A stretch of 64,000 nucleotides of DNA from Tubiluchus corallicola. Taxonomy: Eukaryota > Priapulida > Priapulimorpha > Priapulimorphida > Tubiluchidae. Position numbers and translations under genes: made by a program. The first letter of the stretch is position 1; the number at the start of each line of letters is the position of its first letter. Location of the stretch: positions 186,001 through 250,000 of the forward strand of contig JAQGDQ010000093.1 in the NCBI GenBank assembly GCA_030141605.1, given 5' to 3'. Under the pieces are notes generated by a model. The model searched no databases. It had not been told where the DNA came from and saw only the letters and a program-made list of their open reading frames with translations. Shown in pieces: positions 24,476-64,000 of this stretch.

Positions 24476-27430
24476 CCTAAGACTTGTATTAGGCGTCTAA
24501 CAGAAAAAATCAAAATAATACCCTAAACCTTTGAATTGCTCAACTTCAGTTCACCATGGTCGCAATCACATGTTTACAATCACTAAATAATGCATAGCTG
24601 CTTGACCGGTAGGATTACAAAATTTTACAGTCTATGTTTTGCATTCGCATCCCACGTTTTTGCTGAATTTTCTAAATTTCACGGGTGGTCTTTATAAACA
24701 GGGACTTCTGCTGTGTTAATCCAATGTTTGTTGAAACAGTCATTCAAAGCTCCGTAGCCGTGTTTTCTTGAAATGATATGCAGACTGCAGGGTAGAATTT
24801 ATTTTGAGTAATTTGAATCTTGCGTTTGAACTCACACGGTGCTGGAATAGCTCGTCTAGCTACTTGTTCTTCATTCAAATATTAATAACCACTAAAGAAA
24901 AGGTCTTTTAGAGGTTGAGTACTTCACAAAGACGCTAAATGCCATTTCAATGTCAAAACTAAAGTGGAAAAAATTTTGCAGTTTACCGATGTATATACAC
25001 AAAAAATTGTGTTTCAAAGAGGGTTGCCATTTTGTATGAAAATTATCACACTTTCTGTTGAATTATCGTATTTTTGCCCAAAATCCAAAATTATTGCACA
25101 CTAGCAGTAATACTATTGTTGTATACTTATAAACTTAATAAGTAATTGTAAAACCAAAAACTAGTGTTAGCAAGAGTAAATTTATCAAAACACAATAAAA
25201 TATTGCTGATTTCTGCTTGTGGAGAGAGAAAGAAGCCATTATCATTCTCATCACGAGCATTCTTTTTTGAAATTACAGTTTTTTCAAGAAGCTGTGACCA
25301 CTAACTGCAACCAACATGCTTCAGACTACAATGAAATTATTTATTTCAGAATGGCTAGCAACAATGTTTGAAATGTCTTCAGTGCACAATTTTTTCAAAC
25401 TTTTGTTTTTGCTTCGTAACTAAATTATCACGTCATTATCGATGATCGGATATTCTCTTTTATTTGTACCGCCTCAAATTATCGTATTACCCTGATTTCA
25501 AATAACCATTCGAAGTCTTTAAAATTCAAAAGTGTTTCATCACCAACAAAATCTCAGCGTGTTGCCATTTTATCTTCCATTTCCTGAAGCTGAACATACA
25601 AATGTGTGCACATTAAATATGTTTTTCAATAGCCAAGGGGAAGTTACTGTTTCAAAGTTTGTACAAAAACACCGCTTGCAAACTGACAGTAATTACTGTT
25701 GTTTTAGCGCCTTAAAAACCGCCGAATGTTGATACCACTTGGAGTTTATAAAAGCGAATTAGGTTATTGGTTTTATAGCGGGTTTTAAATGCAGTCATTA
25801 CTGTCAAAATGTCTTGACCTAGTTGAACCGATTCGAGTCAGTATACAAAGAACACTTGTTACAGTAGCTGTATATATTTGCGTTCCTGGCAGTAAAAACA
25901 CATCAGATTTATTTGGGTTTTTAGATAAACAGTTACAAGTCTTGTTAATGAGTCAGAGAAAACTATACTAGTAATTATACTAAGTATAGTGATAAACAAA
26001 TATTTTGTTTGTGGTAGAAACTAGCCAAGTTTCAGATTTCCACATTAAGGCTAAGATAAGCATTCAAATTCATAAGTTTATTTTGACAGCGCCCTACTAA
26101 TGATTAAGAAGCTAATTAACTGCTATTAGTTCTGACAAAAAGCTGCTGACAATATTGATAATAAACTGTGAGTTTTCCTCTAGCTCTCTAGAAACTCCTA
26201 TACTTAAAGAGAATATGCTAACCAAATCATTTGCATCATTTATTTCAAGCTTAAAATTAAAATAACTTGTGGAATGAGTGATTACACCGCAGCTATTATG
26301 CCTGCGAGGCATATCAGCACAATGTCAAAATGTTCAAAAGTAACAGACGGACATTTTTTATAAATACCTGTACATACCAGTTGTCCAGACAATTACAACA
26401 CTGTGTCTATTGTCAGAAGGCTGTCAGGTACCATAAACGGAACAGGTGTAAGACGATACATGGAAAATAATAATCAGGATGTGTCCTAGAAATCGATTAA
26501 GCAGTGAAATTGCCTCACTTCAAAATGGTGTAGACATTAAGTCATATTTAGGATGGACTGACACTTCTAGTTATTCATATAAAATCTTCATAACATGTCA
26601 GAACTCGTGTACACGTAATAGGATTCTTAAGCTAACTGGAATGCCTCACGGTCAATTGACAAACCAAAAGCGTGAAAAGAAATTAGTTCGATGATGATTA
26701 GTATTGATAATAAAGGTTGTCACAAACTTTGTTTTGTCAACTAATTTTGTGCAGCTGAAAGCAGGTAGTTGAATGATTTTTATTTTTATTTTCATTCCTT
26801 GCGTGTTATTGCAATTGCATTGTCATATGCCTTTTTTGTGTTGTTAATGTTATTTTGGCTTGTTGTGATTTTGTTTTCTTAAAGTATGTAACTGTTGTGA
26901 TTTTTTTATTTGCAATCACGATTCTCTATAAATATTAAAGCCTAGTAGCATCTCATGGAAAGACAAGGAGTAACAGCAGTGATGACAGTATGGTCTTTCC
27001 TTTTCCGATATTTTAATTTTTTATCAAAGTGTCAATTGGGAGAAATGTTAGAATATGTGGTGTCTTTCTAAATTAAATGCTTTGTCTTCTTGTATGTAAA
27101 TAATGTCCGTGCTTTTTCTTTTTGTTGTTGTTGTCAGTGTTTAATATTTATTTTACTTTCACTACTAGTCTACTAATTTCTTTTAATTGAACCACTTATG
27201 TAAGTTAACTGTACACGTGTGTTCGAAAACAAACGATGTTAATAATAATTATTATCTTTGAACATCTTTGTTACTTGTGCATGTGACTGCAAAGAGACAA
27301 TAAATTATTTTAATTCTACAATATTTCTAGTTCTAATCAAACCATTAGGTACAAGATAACAAATATCTAATCGAATCACAGGGCTGTCTTAATGCATGGG
27401 CACTCTGAGCATTATAATAATAAACTAAAA
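24476..27430. other. Intergenic DNA, no gene seen
   Basis: About 3 kb of AT-rich DNA. Open stretches at 25532-25732, 25789-25971 and 26479-26694 (plus strand, 60-71 codons) have no recognisable motif and no joining splice sites I trust. They may be relics of a mobile element. Confidence 0.35.
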
Positions 27431-27560
27431 AAAAGTTCTAGCGACTACCAAAAGCTCAGTAACTGTCTTCAAGCATGCAATATTTTGAGTTTGAATAATA
27501 ACCCAGATAAGGAAAGTTCTACCGACTACCAAAGCTCAGTAACTGTCTTCAAGCAGTAAC
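27431..27560 (+). repeat. Local direct duplication
   Basis: The block GAAAGTTCTA-CGACTACCAAA-GCTCAGTAACTGTCTTCAAGCA occurs twice in about 90 bp (near 27436 and 27516), with small differences. Confidence 0.7.
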
Positions 27561-28062
27561 ACGCTAACGCTTGTATACTGAACCATGAACCCAAAGCAAT
27601 GACGACTTTGAAGTGTTTGTTTACAGAAAAGAGTCCAAACAAAACCGTTGCAAGCATATAACATTTCCAGTCAAGTTAGTCTGTCAAATTTAGCTATCAA
27701 ACAAACGAAGCTAATAAACTTATATGTGCTTAGCAGCTCTTCTTAATAACCCCGACCTCGCTTAGTTAGCTGAGCAAACACACTGTAAACCATTGTAAAA
27801 ATGGCTTGGAAGAGGCAGGAATTGATATTTGACTGGTCAGGATACGTGCTTCGCAACAAAAGTTGTGCAGCATCGAATGTGGGTGTAGAACATACAGGAC
27901 TGAAGTTGCTTTTAGAATTTAGATGGTTTCACGTGCCATATATATTTCTGTTTCTCCTACTGAAGGTGGCAGTTTACCGATTTGAATGGCTAAATTACCT
28001 GTATCAATTTACTATCATATTTTAGGGGATAATTCTCGATGAGTTAGAGTTTGATATCACCA
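27561..28062. other. Intergenic DNA with an uncertain open stretch
   Basis: A 74-codon frame at 27801-28025 (plus strand) starts after CATTGTAAAA and looks like AT-rich noise after its first 40 codons. It could be a first exon but no partner exon was found. Confidence 0.3.
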
Positions 28063-28322
28063 CAGCGTTCCCACAGAATTTGACATTCATACATATATTG
28101 ATATAATGTGTCGGCCAATCATTATTTTTGGAACAGAAATCGAAACTGGGAGCCTGCCATAAAAAATTTGATTTAAACACGAATTGCTGAAAAATATGAT
28201 TGGAAAAACCTCGTTCACAGTGATTATTTTTGCAATCCATTCCAATTTCCCTGACTTTTCGCCCCATTTTCATCATTTTCCCAAATTATCTTTTTCACTG
28301 ACTTTTCCATGACTTTCCAGGA
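28063..28322 (+). mobile_element. hAT-type MITE, Rep-J copy 1 (truncated)
   Basis: Direct copy of the element at 62408-62796. It starts CAGCGTTCCCACAGAATTT, comparable to CAGGGTTCCTACAGAATTT in the other copy, lacks the next about 90 bp, then matches from ACATTCATACATATA through AGAAATCGAAACTGG and CATTTTCATCATTTTCC to TTCCATGACTTTCCAG. The right terminus is missing. Confidence 0.65.
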
Positions 28323-29963
28323 TAGCATTATTAACAGCATGCGCTGCTGGTCAGCGTTGCATTACAGCTAACATTATCCCTTGTTGTACAGCTGATATAA
28401 AAACATTGCACGGATTAACCCAATTTTTCTAGCAGTTTTTGTTCTACAAACTAGCTTTGTAAAAACATCTTACGTTTCGAACAAGTGAAAAGATTGCATA
28501 ACTGAAAGACTGCCAGAGAAGATTCAGACGTTTGTATGATTTGATAACAAGCACTTTACAATATCGAAGACATCAAGTGTATTTTATCATAGTTTATTAG
28601 GTTTATCCATGACAAAAGACTTGCCTGAAGATACTTCTGGCACTGCAGAATTCCAAGATTATCAAGAAATCACAAATTGAAATCAGAAACTTACAAATCC
28701 AATCTTAGACCATAGCTCGAAATAATGTACGGTCTAACATCAACGAACTATTATCTCAGAAGCCTAAGTTCTTTGATTTTTCCTTGTACGCTGTTGACAG
28801 CTATACATTCTTAGATGAGAAACAGGGTCTATTTCTCCGAAAAGCAAAGCAAAAGCATTTACACATATAAAATGCTTATCGAAGCTTTGCCCAATTAATT
28901 ACACACACAGCAAATTGGGATTGATATCAATATCTTAAATCTCAATGTAGAATTTGTACAGAAGCTAATAACTCAAGCTCTTATATCCTAAGTGTGCATG
29001 TAGTAAAATCCAATAATTGGTTATATCCGTGAATTCAGGAAAAATTAACGGCAAAAAACGTCATCTTTCACTTTAATTTGAATTTAGTTTACATACAAAC
29101 ATGATAACTTCTGATGAATGGATATTAAATACATTGCAAAACATTGCATTTATTTTAATTATTTTTTTCTATAAATTTACAGGTTTCTTATGCAGCATGC
29201 TAGAAATGAATAGAACTTGGTTTGTCTGAATAGATATGATACACCGGCAATCCTGAATAGAACTTTCAAACTTAGCGTACAAATAACTAATCGAAATGAT
29301 ACCCCAAACATTGCGAGATTAAAACAAAAATGACCAGCTTAATAATACTTTAATATAGTTAACAGCAGCCAAACTGATTCTAAAACACGTAAGCCTTGCA
29401 AAATCCATAGTACATGTAAATTTTAGCCAATTAACATTGGCGAAACTACAAACATGCACACGCTCAAGAACTTATAATACTCAAGAATTAGTATTTACGC
29501 TACATGATACAGTCGATTAAAAAACTAGGTCCTATACGAAATTGTGTCATTGCTTTTTTACCATTACGTTTACTTCCTGTAGCAATTCTCGATGTCACAC
29601 TTTGCACTGATTAACTCTTTTGATAGTGCAACGGTTATTTCACTACTTTCCTTTTGCTACTCCACCTGTTATGCTTTTAAAACGTTAGAAAAATGAAAAA
29701 CGATCAGAAATGTCGACTTTGCCTGTTTCTGGCAAGCATGCGCTGTTGCTCATGCGATCCCTGCGCCATCTACTACGCGATACCTAACAAAAAAAGTTTT
29801 GCTTAGAGCGCTAAAAGTAGTTACGATGATTGTTTCTACTTTCCTGTTCATATAGTGATAACAACATTAAATTATAATATTATAATTTGCAGATCAATGT
29901 ATTTTAACTTACTAGTTTATTTCTGTTAAGTTTTCTTTAAATTATTTTTTATTTTGTATGTAG
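28323..29963. other. AT-rich DNA upstream of the first GTF3C1 exon found
   Basis: Probably the intron preceding 29964. A GC-richer patch at 29640-29800 has no supported exon. I looked for the missing N-terminal GTF3C1 exons here without success. Confidence 0.4.
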
Positions 29964-59487
<29,524 letters not shown>

Positions 59488-59779
59488 AAGACAGTTCTTG
59501 ATAAAAACAGTTTCCATGGTGATCATTGTACTGGAAAAGCATGGATTTTTTGCTGTGGAATTCCCAAAGAACAAAGCAAAAAATGGTGCTGTCAAAAGCT
59601 TCTCTGACAGCGAAAAACTCCGGACTCATCTCAAAGCGACATCTAGTAATTGTTGCATGCACTCCCACACAGTCACTATCAAGATTCAAGGTTGCCAATA
59701 TGGCAAAAAATTTGCTAAAAACAGCAAGCTCATCACCCATGCTGAAATTCGTTAGAAATAAGGGCTGGAACAAGTCACT
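59488..59779. other. Probable GTF3C1 3' UTR start
   Basis: Follows the GTF3C1 stop. Open stretches in several frames on both strands have no recognisable motif. No AATAAA is seen before the first repeat. Confidence 0.35.
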
Positions 59780-60010
59780 TGGGGTGAGCATTCCCTACCA
59801 GAAAGCGAATTCTAATCTAATCGAATTGTGACTTTCGAATTCGAATCGAACCGAACTTCAGTATTTCGAATTCGAGTTGAGATTGAAAGATTTTCAAACA
59901 AGTTTCCAAACTACCAGCAAAAATTAGTCTTGCAAAGTGTCAAAGATTATGCATATTACTCGATTTTGTTCTGCAGTAAAATCTCTAGTAATTGGTTTAA
60001 AAATTGCCCA
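59780..60010 (-). mobile_element. Palindromic MITE, Rep-B copy 6 (right part missing)
   Basis: Begins TTGGGGTGAGCATTCCCTAC and carries the TATTACTCGATTTTGTTCTG block, then stops before the far terminal repeat. Confidence 0.7.
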
Positions 60011-60054
60011 GACTTCAGTTTAATATGATATTCCTGTGTTGAATTTAAAAAGTT

Positions 60055-60193
60055 TCAATGATTTATTTTGCAGCCTGGCCCACAGCTGTTGTCTTAATAC
60101 ACTAACCACTCATAAAACGTGAGCATGTAATATTTAAACATGTATACATAGTAATTTCATACGACTTATATTGAAAAAATGTCAAGTAATTAG
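60055..60193. repeat. Rep-I segment, inverted relative to 12526-12670
   Basis: Contains GCAGCCTGGCCCACAGCTGT and GTAATATTTAAACATGTATA, the reverse complement of the flank of Rep-B copy 3, and again directly abuts a Rep-B terminus. Confidence 0.65.
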
Positions 60194-60381
60194 TAGGGGT
60201 GAGCATTCTCTACCAGAAATCAAATTAGAATCGAATTGAATGATGTTTCAATCATTTCAATGACAAAGAACATATGTGACTGAAGTGCTGAATTATTCGA
60301 ATCTATACTTTTTTGTTCAAATTGAATTCGAACTAAAAAACTTGTTTGAATCGAATTCGAACATTCAGTGCTCACCCCTAC
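60194..60381 (-). mobile_element. Palindromic MITE, Rep-B copy 7 (internally deleted)
   Basis: Both termini are present (TAGGGGTGAGCATTCTC and CAGTGCTCACCCCTA) but the element is only 188 bp, having lost about half of the centre. Confidence 0.75.
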
Positions 60382-60537
60382 CAGTCAGTATGTCATTAAA
60401 AATGTTGCACTGGCAAATCCTTTTCTCATGTAACTCACTATAAGACGCAGAGAAATAAGTGAGTGTATGAAAAGTACATACCTGTGGATTTTGAAAAGTA
60501 CATACCTGTGAATCTTGAGGTGCTACCACCTCTTTGT

Positions 60538-60543
60538 AATAAA
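60538..60543 (+). terminator. Possible polyadenylation signal for GTF3C1
   Basis: The first AATAAA I see downstream of the GTF3C1 stop, about 1,050 bases away. If used, two Rep-B copies lie within the 3' UTR. Confidence 0.25.
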
Positions 60544-61023
60544 CTGTGATGAACATTTTGTTTCTAAGCTAATTCAAAACTTCGTACGCTTCCACTCAAA
60601 ATAATGAGTAATTTTTTTCATCATTTCCTTTTTAATGCTTAATGGCAAATTCAAATTTGTGAGTTAACTAATCTTAATCAATGTCGCCAAGTTAACTCAC
60701 AAGTGTGTTCAGTTAGTGTCAGAGAGCGCAAAGCAGTTCACACTTGCCAGTTTGCTGTCAGAAAGAAAACTTGTGACAAAAAATTCATTAGTTTGAATGT
60801 GCGGTTAAAGCACAATACTATATCATTGTGCATTGTTAAATTTTTCGTGGTTAAAAGTTCACTTGTATTAGAATGTAGGTAAGTTATTTAATTCTCAAGT
60901 CGCTCGGAAAAATGAAATCAACGCCTTTTAAAAAGCGCCTGTACAGTTGATGTTGGTCATAAAATGACCAAAGAAAATTTTAAATCAGGACCTATGTAAA
61001 TTAACGAACAAGAAAGAATAAAG

Positions 61024-61262
61024 AGAGTCATACAGAAGTGTCGGCTTAGACGAATTGAACATGTCTTTAGATTACCACAGGATTTTCCACTTACTACAGC
61101 ATCACATCATGTACTAATACGTTGGAGGAAACCAAGTGGAGGACAGCTGATCTGATTTGATGTTCTAGAAAAAGACTTATTGAATACTTCTCTTGACGTA
61201 AACAACAGATTCCAGATACTTGGCATGTGGCAGCAGAATGCTGCCCCCGCCCCTGCTATGTA
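61024..61262 (+). pseudogene. LINE C-terminal remnant (RTE-like tail)
   Basis: Reads RLRRIEHVFRLPQDFP, then RWRKPSGGQLI, a stop at about 61153, then LEKDLLNTSL and WQQNAAPA. This follows the order of the conserved tail after RTE-type reverse transcriptases (GHV-R-P, KR-GRP, W-x-x-L-x-x-DL). A single in-frame stop and loss of the rest show decay. Confidence 0.55.
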
Positions 61263-61854
61263 CTGCTGGCACCCCTGCAAATTAATAATCTTTAATTTAA
61301 AGTTCAGACTGTAACCTAGACTTGGGTATCATAGAGTATCGTGCTTCAGACTGTATCATTGCCCTTAAATGCTGTAAATTGTAAACGTTCTATATTAATG
61401 AAATTTTCGTATTTACTTGCAGGTGCTAAATTTTAATAAAGTAATTTGAAAAAGTTTACTAAACACATTGAATTCAGTTTTACTTGCATCAGAAATTCTT
61501 CTGCATTTTACTAAATTGTGAAGTCAACGAATAAAGAGGCACCTGAACTGTTCTGTTCACCTATTTTTTTATAAACATATTTATTTGAATATGGTAAACA
61601 GTGGCAAACAGCAAATAAATCCTAATCGAGTTACCCCAGGCTGCAAAACTTACAGGAGTGGAGTTTAACAGGAAAAATTAGTCTATCACAAACTATGCAT
61701 AACTATTGCAATTGTTGATTTAAGATAATTAAAACGTTTAGATGAAGCAATATATTGCTGTATCAGGTCAAATACGATGACGCTCTGTTCATAACTTAGT
61801 AGAGAACTACCGTAAAGAAAAACTTGAAATTTTTGTGGGTCAAACTTATTTATA

Positions 61855-61998
61855 TCAAACAGCTAATGTGTTTGTTTGGTATAGGTTTCTTAGTCGTTCT
61901 TCGAGTTTCTCTCTACTAGCAACGTGCAAAAGGCAATCGAGCAAATAATGTTTAATATTTTCAATTTGAAAACCGCAGATACAATTGCCTGCTTTGCA
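61855..61998 (-). pseudogene. LINE C-terminal remnant (cysteine/histidine tail)
   Basis: The minus strand reads AGNCICGFQIENIKHYLLDC followed by REKLEERLRNLYQ and a stop. The C-x-C-x(8)-H-Y-L-L-D-C pattern is the zinc-binding-like tail of many LINE ORF2 proteins. It is comparable to the relic at 48907-49200 but better preserved. Confidence 0.65.
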
Positions 61999-62164
61999 TG
62001 GTAACATTTAATATAATTGTGTTTTAAAAACAGATATAAAAAATGCAAATTTACAACAACTATGTATGTAAAAGTTTGACATGGTGGGCGAATCGTAATG
62101 TACATACAAATTGTGTCAATTAAATTCAAAATTATGAAAAAAAGCTTTCGATTTTATTTCTTTA

Positions 62165-62243
62165 TTTTATTTTCAGTAATAATAGTAAGAGTACTAATAC
62201 TAATAGTACTAATACTAGTACTAATACTAATACTTTACTAATA
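62165..62243. repeat. Degenerate ACTAAT/AGTAAT repeat
   Basis: Short array of TACTAATAC and AGTAATAG motifs with partial palindromic character. Confidence 0.7.
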
Positions 62244-62390
62244 GTAAGAGCTTGCGACTGACGCATATTTAGTGTAAGGCACTCAACTGGATGTAAATTA
62301 CTGAATATAAAAACGAGTACACTGATGATTATTTGCATATACTTACCTATTTACGAACTTTGTAGTGCAAATACTGCACTAATGAATTAT

Positions 62391-62872
62391 AGTAAAACCT
62401 CTTTATACAGGGTTCCTACAGAATTTTAAGATGAACTTTCCTGACCAAATATTGATTTTTAATGACCAAGATAAGCAGAAATTGTGTTACCAGTATACAC
62501 ATTCAAACATTTTTGTGTATGGACATTCATACATATACTGATGTATAATGTGTCCGCCAATTATTATTTTTGGAAGAGAAATCGAAACTGGAAATATTTT
62601 ATTTGAACACGAATCGCTGAAAATATGTTTGGAAAAAAATGGGTTCACGGTGATAATTTTTGAAATCCTTTCCAATTTCCCTGAATTTTCGCTCCATTTT
62701 CATCATTTTCCTTCACTTTTTACCAAATTATCCTTTTCCATGACTTTCCAGAATTGCCTGTATTTTCAAGGATTTTCCCTAACCGTAGGAACTCTGGGAA
62801 TTATACTGCCAACTTTGGGACTCCAGAAAAGTTAGCAGTAAGCAAATTTGGCATTATAACGAGGTTTGACTG
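62391..62872. mobile_element. pogo-type MITE, Rep-E copy 2, interrupted by a hAT-type MITE
   Basis: Outer ends are AGTAAAACCTCTTTATA and, inverted, CAGTCAAACCTCGTTATAAT. Without the insertion the left side continues ACTGCCAACTTTGGGACTCC, matching 58986-59025. Confidence 0.7.
62408..62796 (+). mobile_element. hAT-type MITE, Rep-J copy 2, nested in Rep-E
   Basis: Ends CAGGGTTCCTAC and, inverted, CAGAGTTCCTACGG. Flanks are TCTTTATA at the left and GAATTATA near the right, compatible with a diverged 8-bp duplication. Direct copy of 28063-28322 from ACATTCATACATATA onward. Confidence 0.7.
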
Positions 62873-63396
62873 AACTGTACAAGTCACAGAACTGGATGTA
62901 AAATACTGAATAACTAATCTAAAAATAAGTACATTGGTTCTTTACATATTTTTTAGCCACCTATGCAGTTTATAGTGCAAATACATCTACTGCACTAATG
63001 AGTTATAAAGCACATTCATATCCTTTGGACACTAAAACTTGCCTAGTTTTACTACAACACACTTCAATTTTCGCTTAGGCAAACGCGTTGCAACACGCTC
63101 ATGGAATAGTTTTGCTGTTAAAAATTATGTTTGTTTGTGATGTCATTAGAAGTTTAGTGCCAACTGAAGTGAGCAAGAAGCATGACCAATAAAGATGCTT
63201 TTTAAATTTTCCTGCAAAAATGTATTTAATCACATCATTCATTAAGAAACAATACAGTTCCAAGTGAATTACAGTAAGTACATCTATTTTAATTAGAATC
63301 AGAGATCATCAAAAATTTTTAGCACTAGTACAAACCACGATATCTGCAAAATAAGATACACCAATTGGTGAAGACAGGTGCACAAAATATTTAGCT

Positions 63397-63548
63397 CCAG
63401 GTAAAACCGCGTTATAACGCCCCCTCCTTTATAATGTCAAACTTGCTTAATGCACACATTTTTAGCAAAATAAAACATCTATATGTTCATAGACATGTAT
63501 GTATTAAGACACTTTGTTATGTAGGCTACATAAACAGGATTGACTGCA
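63397..63548. mobile_element. pogo-type MITE, Rep-E copy 3 (short)
   Basis: Begins GTAAAACCGCGTTATAACGC and ends ACAGGATTGACTG. The centre shares GACATGTATGTATTAA with copy 1, where it appears inverted. Confidence 0.5.
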
Positions 63549-63639
63549 TGTCTTTTTTTGTATGTGCAGCAGCTGCAGGGCAGTAAAAATGTGTGTATTG
63601 TCAGCTGACCACACCCCTTACATCTGTAATGTGAACAAG

Positions 63640-63745
63640 CCTATTCGCAGTTCCAGTGATCGTGAAAATAGCAAAGGCTAGGTGTATCAAACAACGCATT
63701 TGTGTACACTTGACAATGCCTCGCAGCCCAATATGTTGTAATACT
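63640..63745 (+). repeat. Rep-C fragment
   Basis: CATTTGTGTACACTTGACAA and the following TGC-CAGCCCA-TGTTGT match 8218-8270. The left terminus is decayed and the right half is missing. Confidence 0.6.
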
Positions 63746-63763
63746 AATACATATATATATATA

Positions 63764-64000
63764 CAGTAGTCGCCGCTTAATAGACTCACGGTTAATAGAT
63801 TCAATCGCTTAATTAAAAATGCCTTAGGCCCTATTTAAAAGCATAAGTACGATAGATATCTTTTTTTACTATTGTTACGTTGTTTTATCACTAATTATGT
63901 AAATAATCTGACTGATTCCATTTGTATGAAATACTTATGTAAAGTATGTTCGAAATGATGTTAATAATATTACTATACTAGATTTTCGGTCTTTAACTAC
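63764..64000 (+). mobile_element. Rep-K terminus, second copy (continues beyond the window)
   Basis: CAGTAGTCGCCGCTTAATAG then ACTCACGGTTAATAGATTC and CGCTTAATT match the outer end of the fold-back element at 43459, preceded by a TATATATATA run and TA. Confidence 0.6.

Noticed and set aside
26479-26694. 71-codon open frame followed by AATAAA
   Set aside because: No recognisable motif or partner exon; length and AT content are compatible with chance.
27801-28025. Possible first exon of GTF3C1 or a separate small gene
   Set aside because: It has a Met in an acceptable context but no family resemblance, no donor leading in phase to 29964, and AT-rich composition in its second half.

Overview
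The window is eukaryotic, almost certainly from a non-model metazoan and plausibly a marine invertebrate such as a sponge or cnidarian. The evidence is a Csk-type tyrosine kinase with animal SH3-SH2-kinase architecture, a multi-exon TFIIIC largest-subunit gene with GT-AG introns, a strongly AT-rich background, many microsatellites, and a dense load of short inverted-repeat transposons, SINEs and decayed LINEs. Nothing looks prokaryotic or viral. The species cannot be fixed from the sequence alone.

Layout. 1-46 is probably the last codons of a plus-strand gene lying mostly outside the window. 47-5,700 is intergenic DNA holding a LINE relic and three inverted-repeat elements. 5,723-7,159 (minus strand) is an uninterrupted reading frame for a complete Csk-like kinase. 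7,160-29,960 contains no gene I can defend: it holds MITEs, a 20480-21475 minisatellite built of 60-bp units, other tandem arrays and AT-rich unique DNA. 29,964-59,487 (plus strand) is the C-terminal about 1,277 residues of GTF3C1 (TFIIIC220), spread over 18 or 19 small exons whose phases all join; its introns are swollen by transposons. 59,488-64,000 is repeat-rich DNA with LINE relics and nested MITEs.

The two recognisable genes are unrelated in function: Csk regulates Src-family kinases at the membrane, and GTF3C1 recognises B-box promoters of RNA polymerase III genes. No operon-like logic applies.

The most informative content is the repeat landscape. About ten repeat families recur within the window on both strands. 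Several insertions can be read directly: a three-deep nest at 32,364-33,960 whose empty site survives in a paralogous copy near 3,088; a hAT-type MITE with a near-perfect 8-bp duplication at 22,101-22,595; a hAT-type MITE inside a pogo-type MITE at 62,391-62,872; and a 2.5-kb fold-back element with arms of about 550 bp at 43,459-45,951. All repeat calls come from reading by eye, so boundaries are approximate where terminal inverted repeats are not stated.
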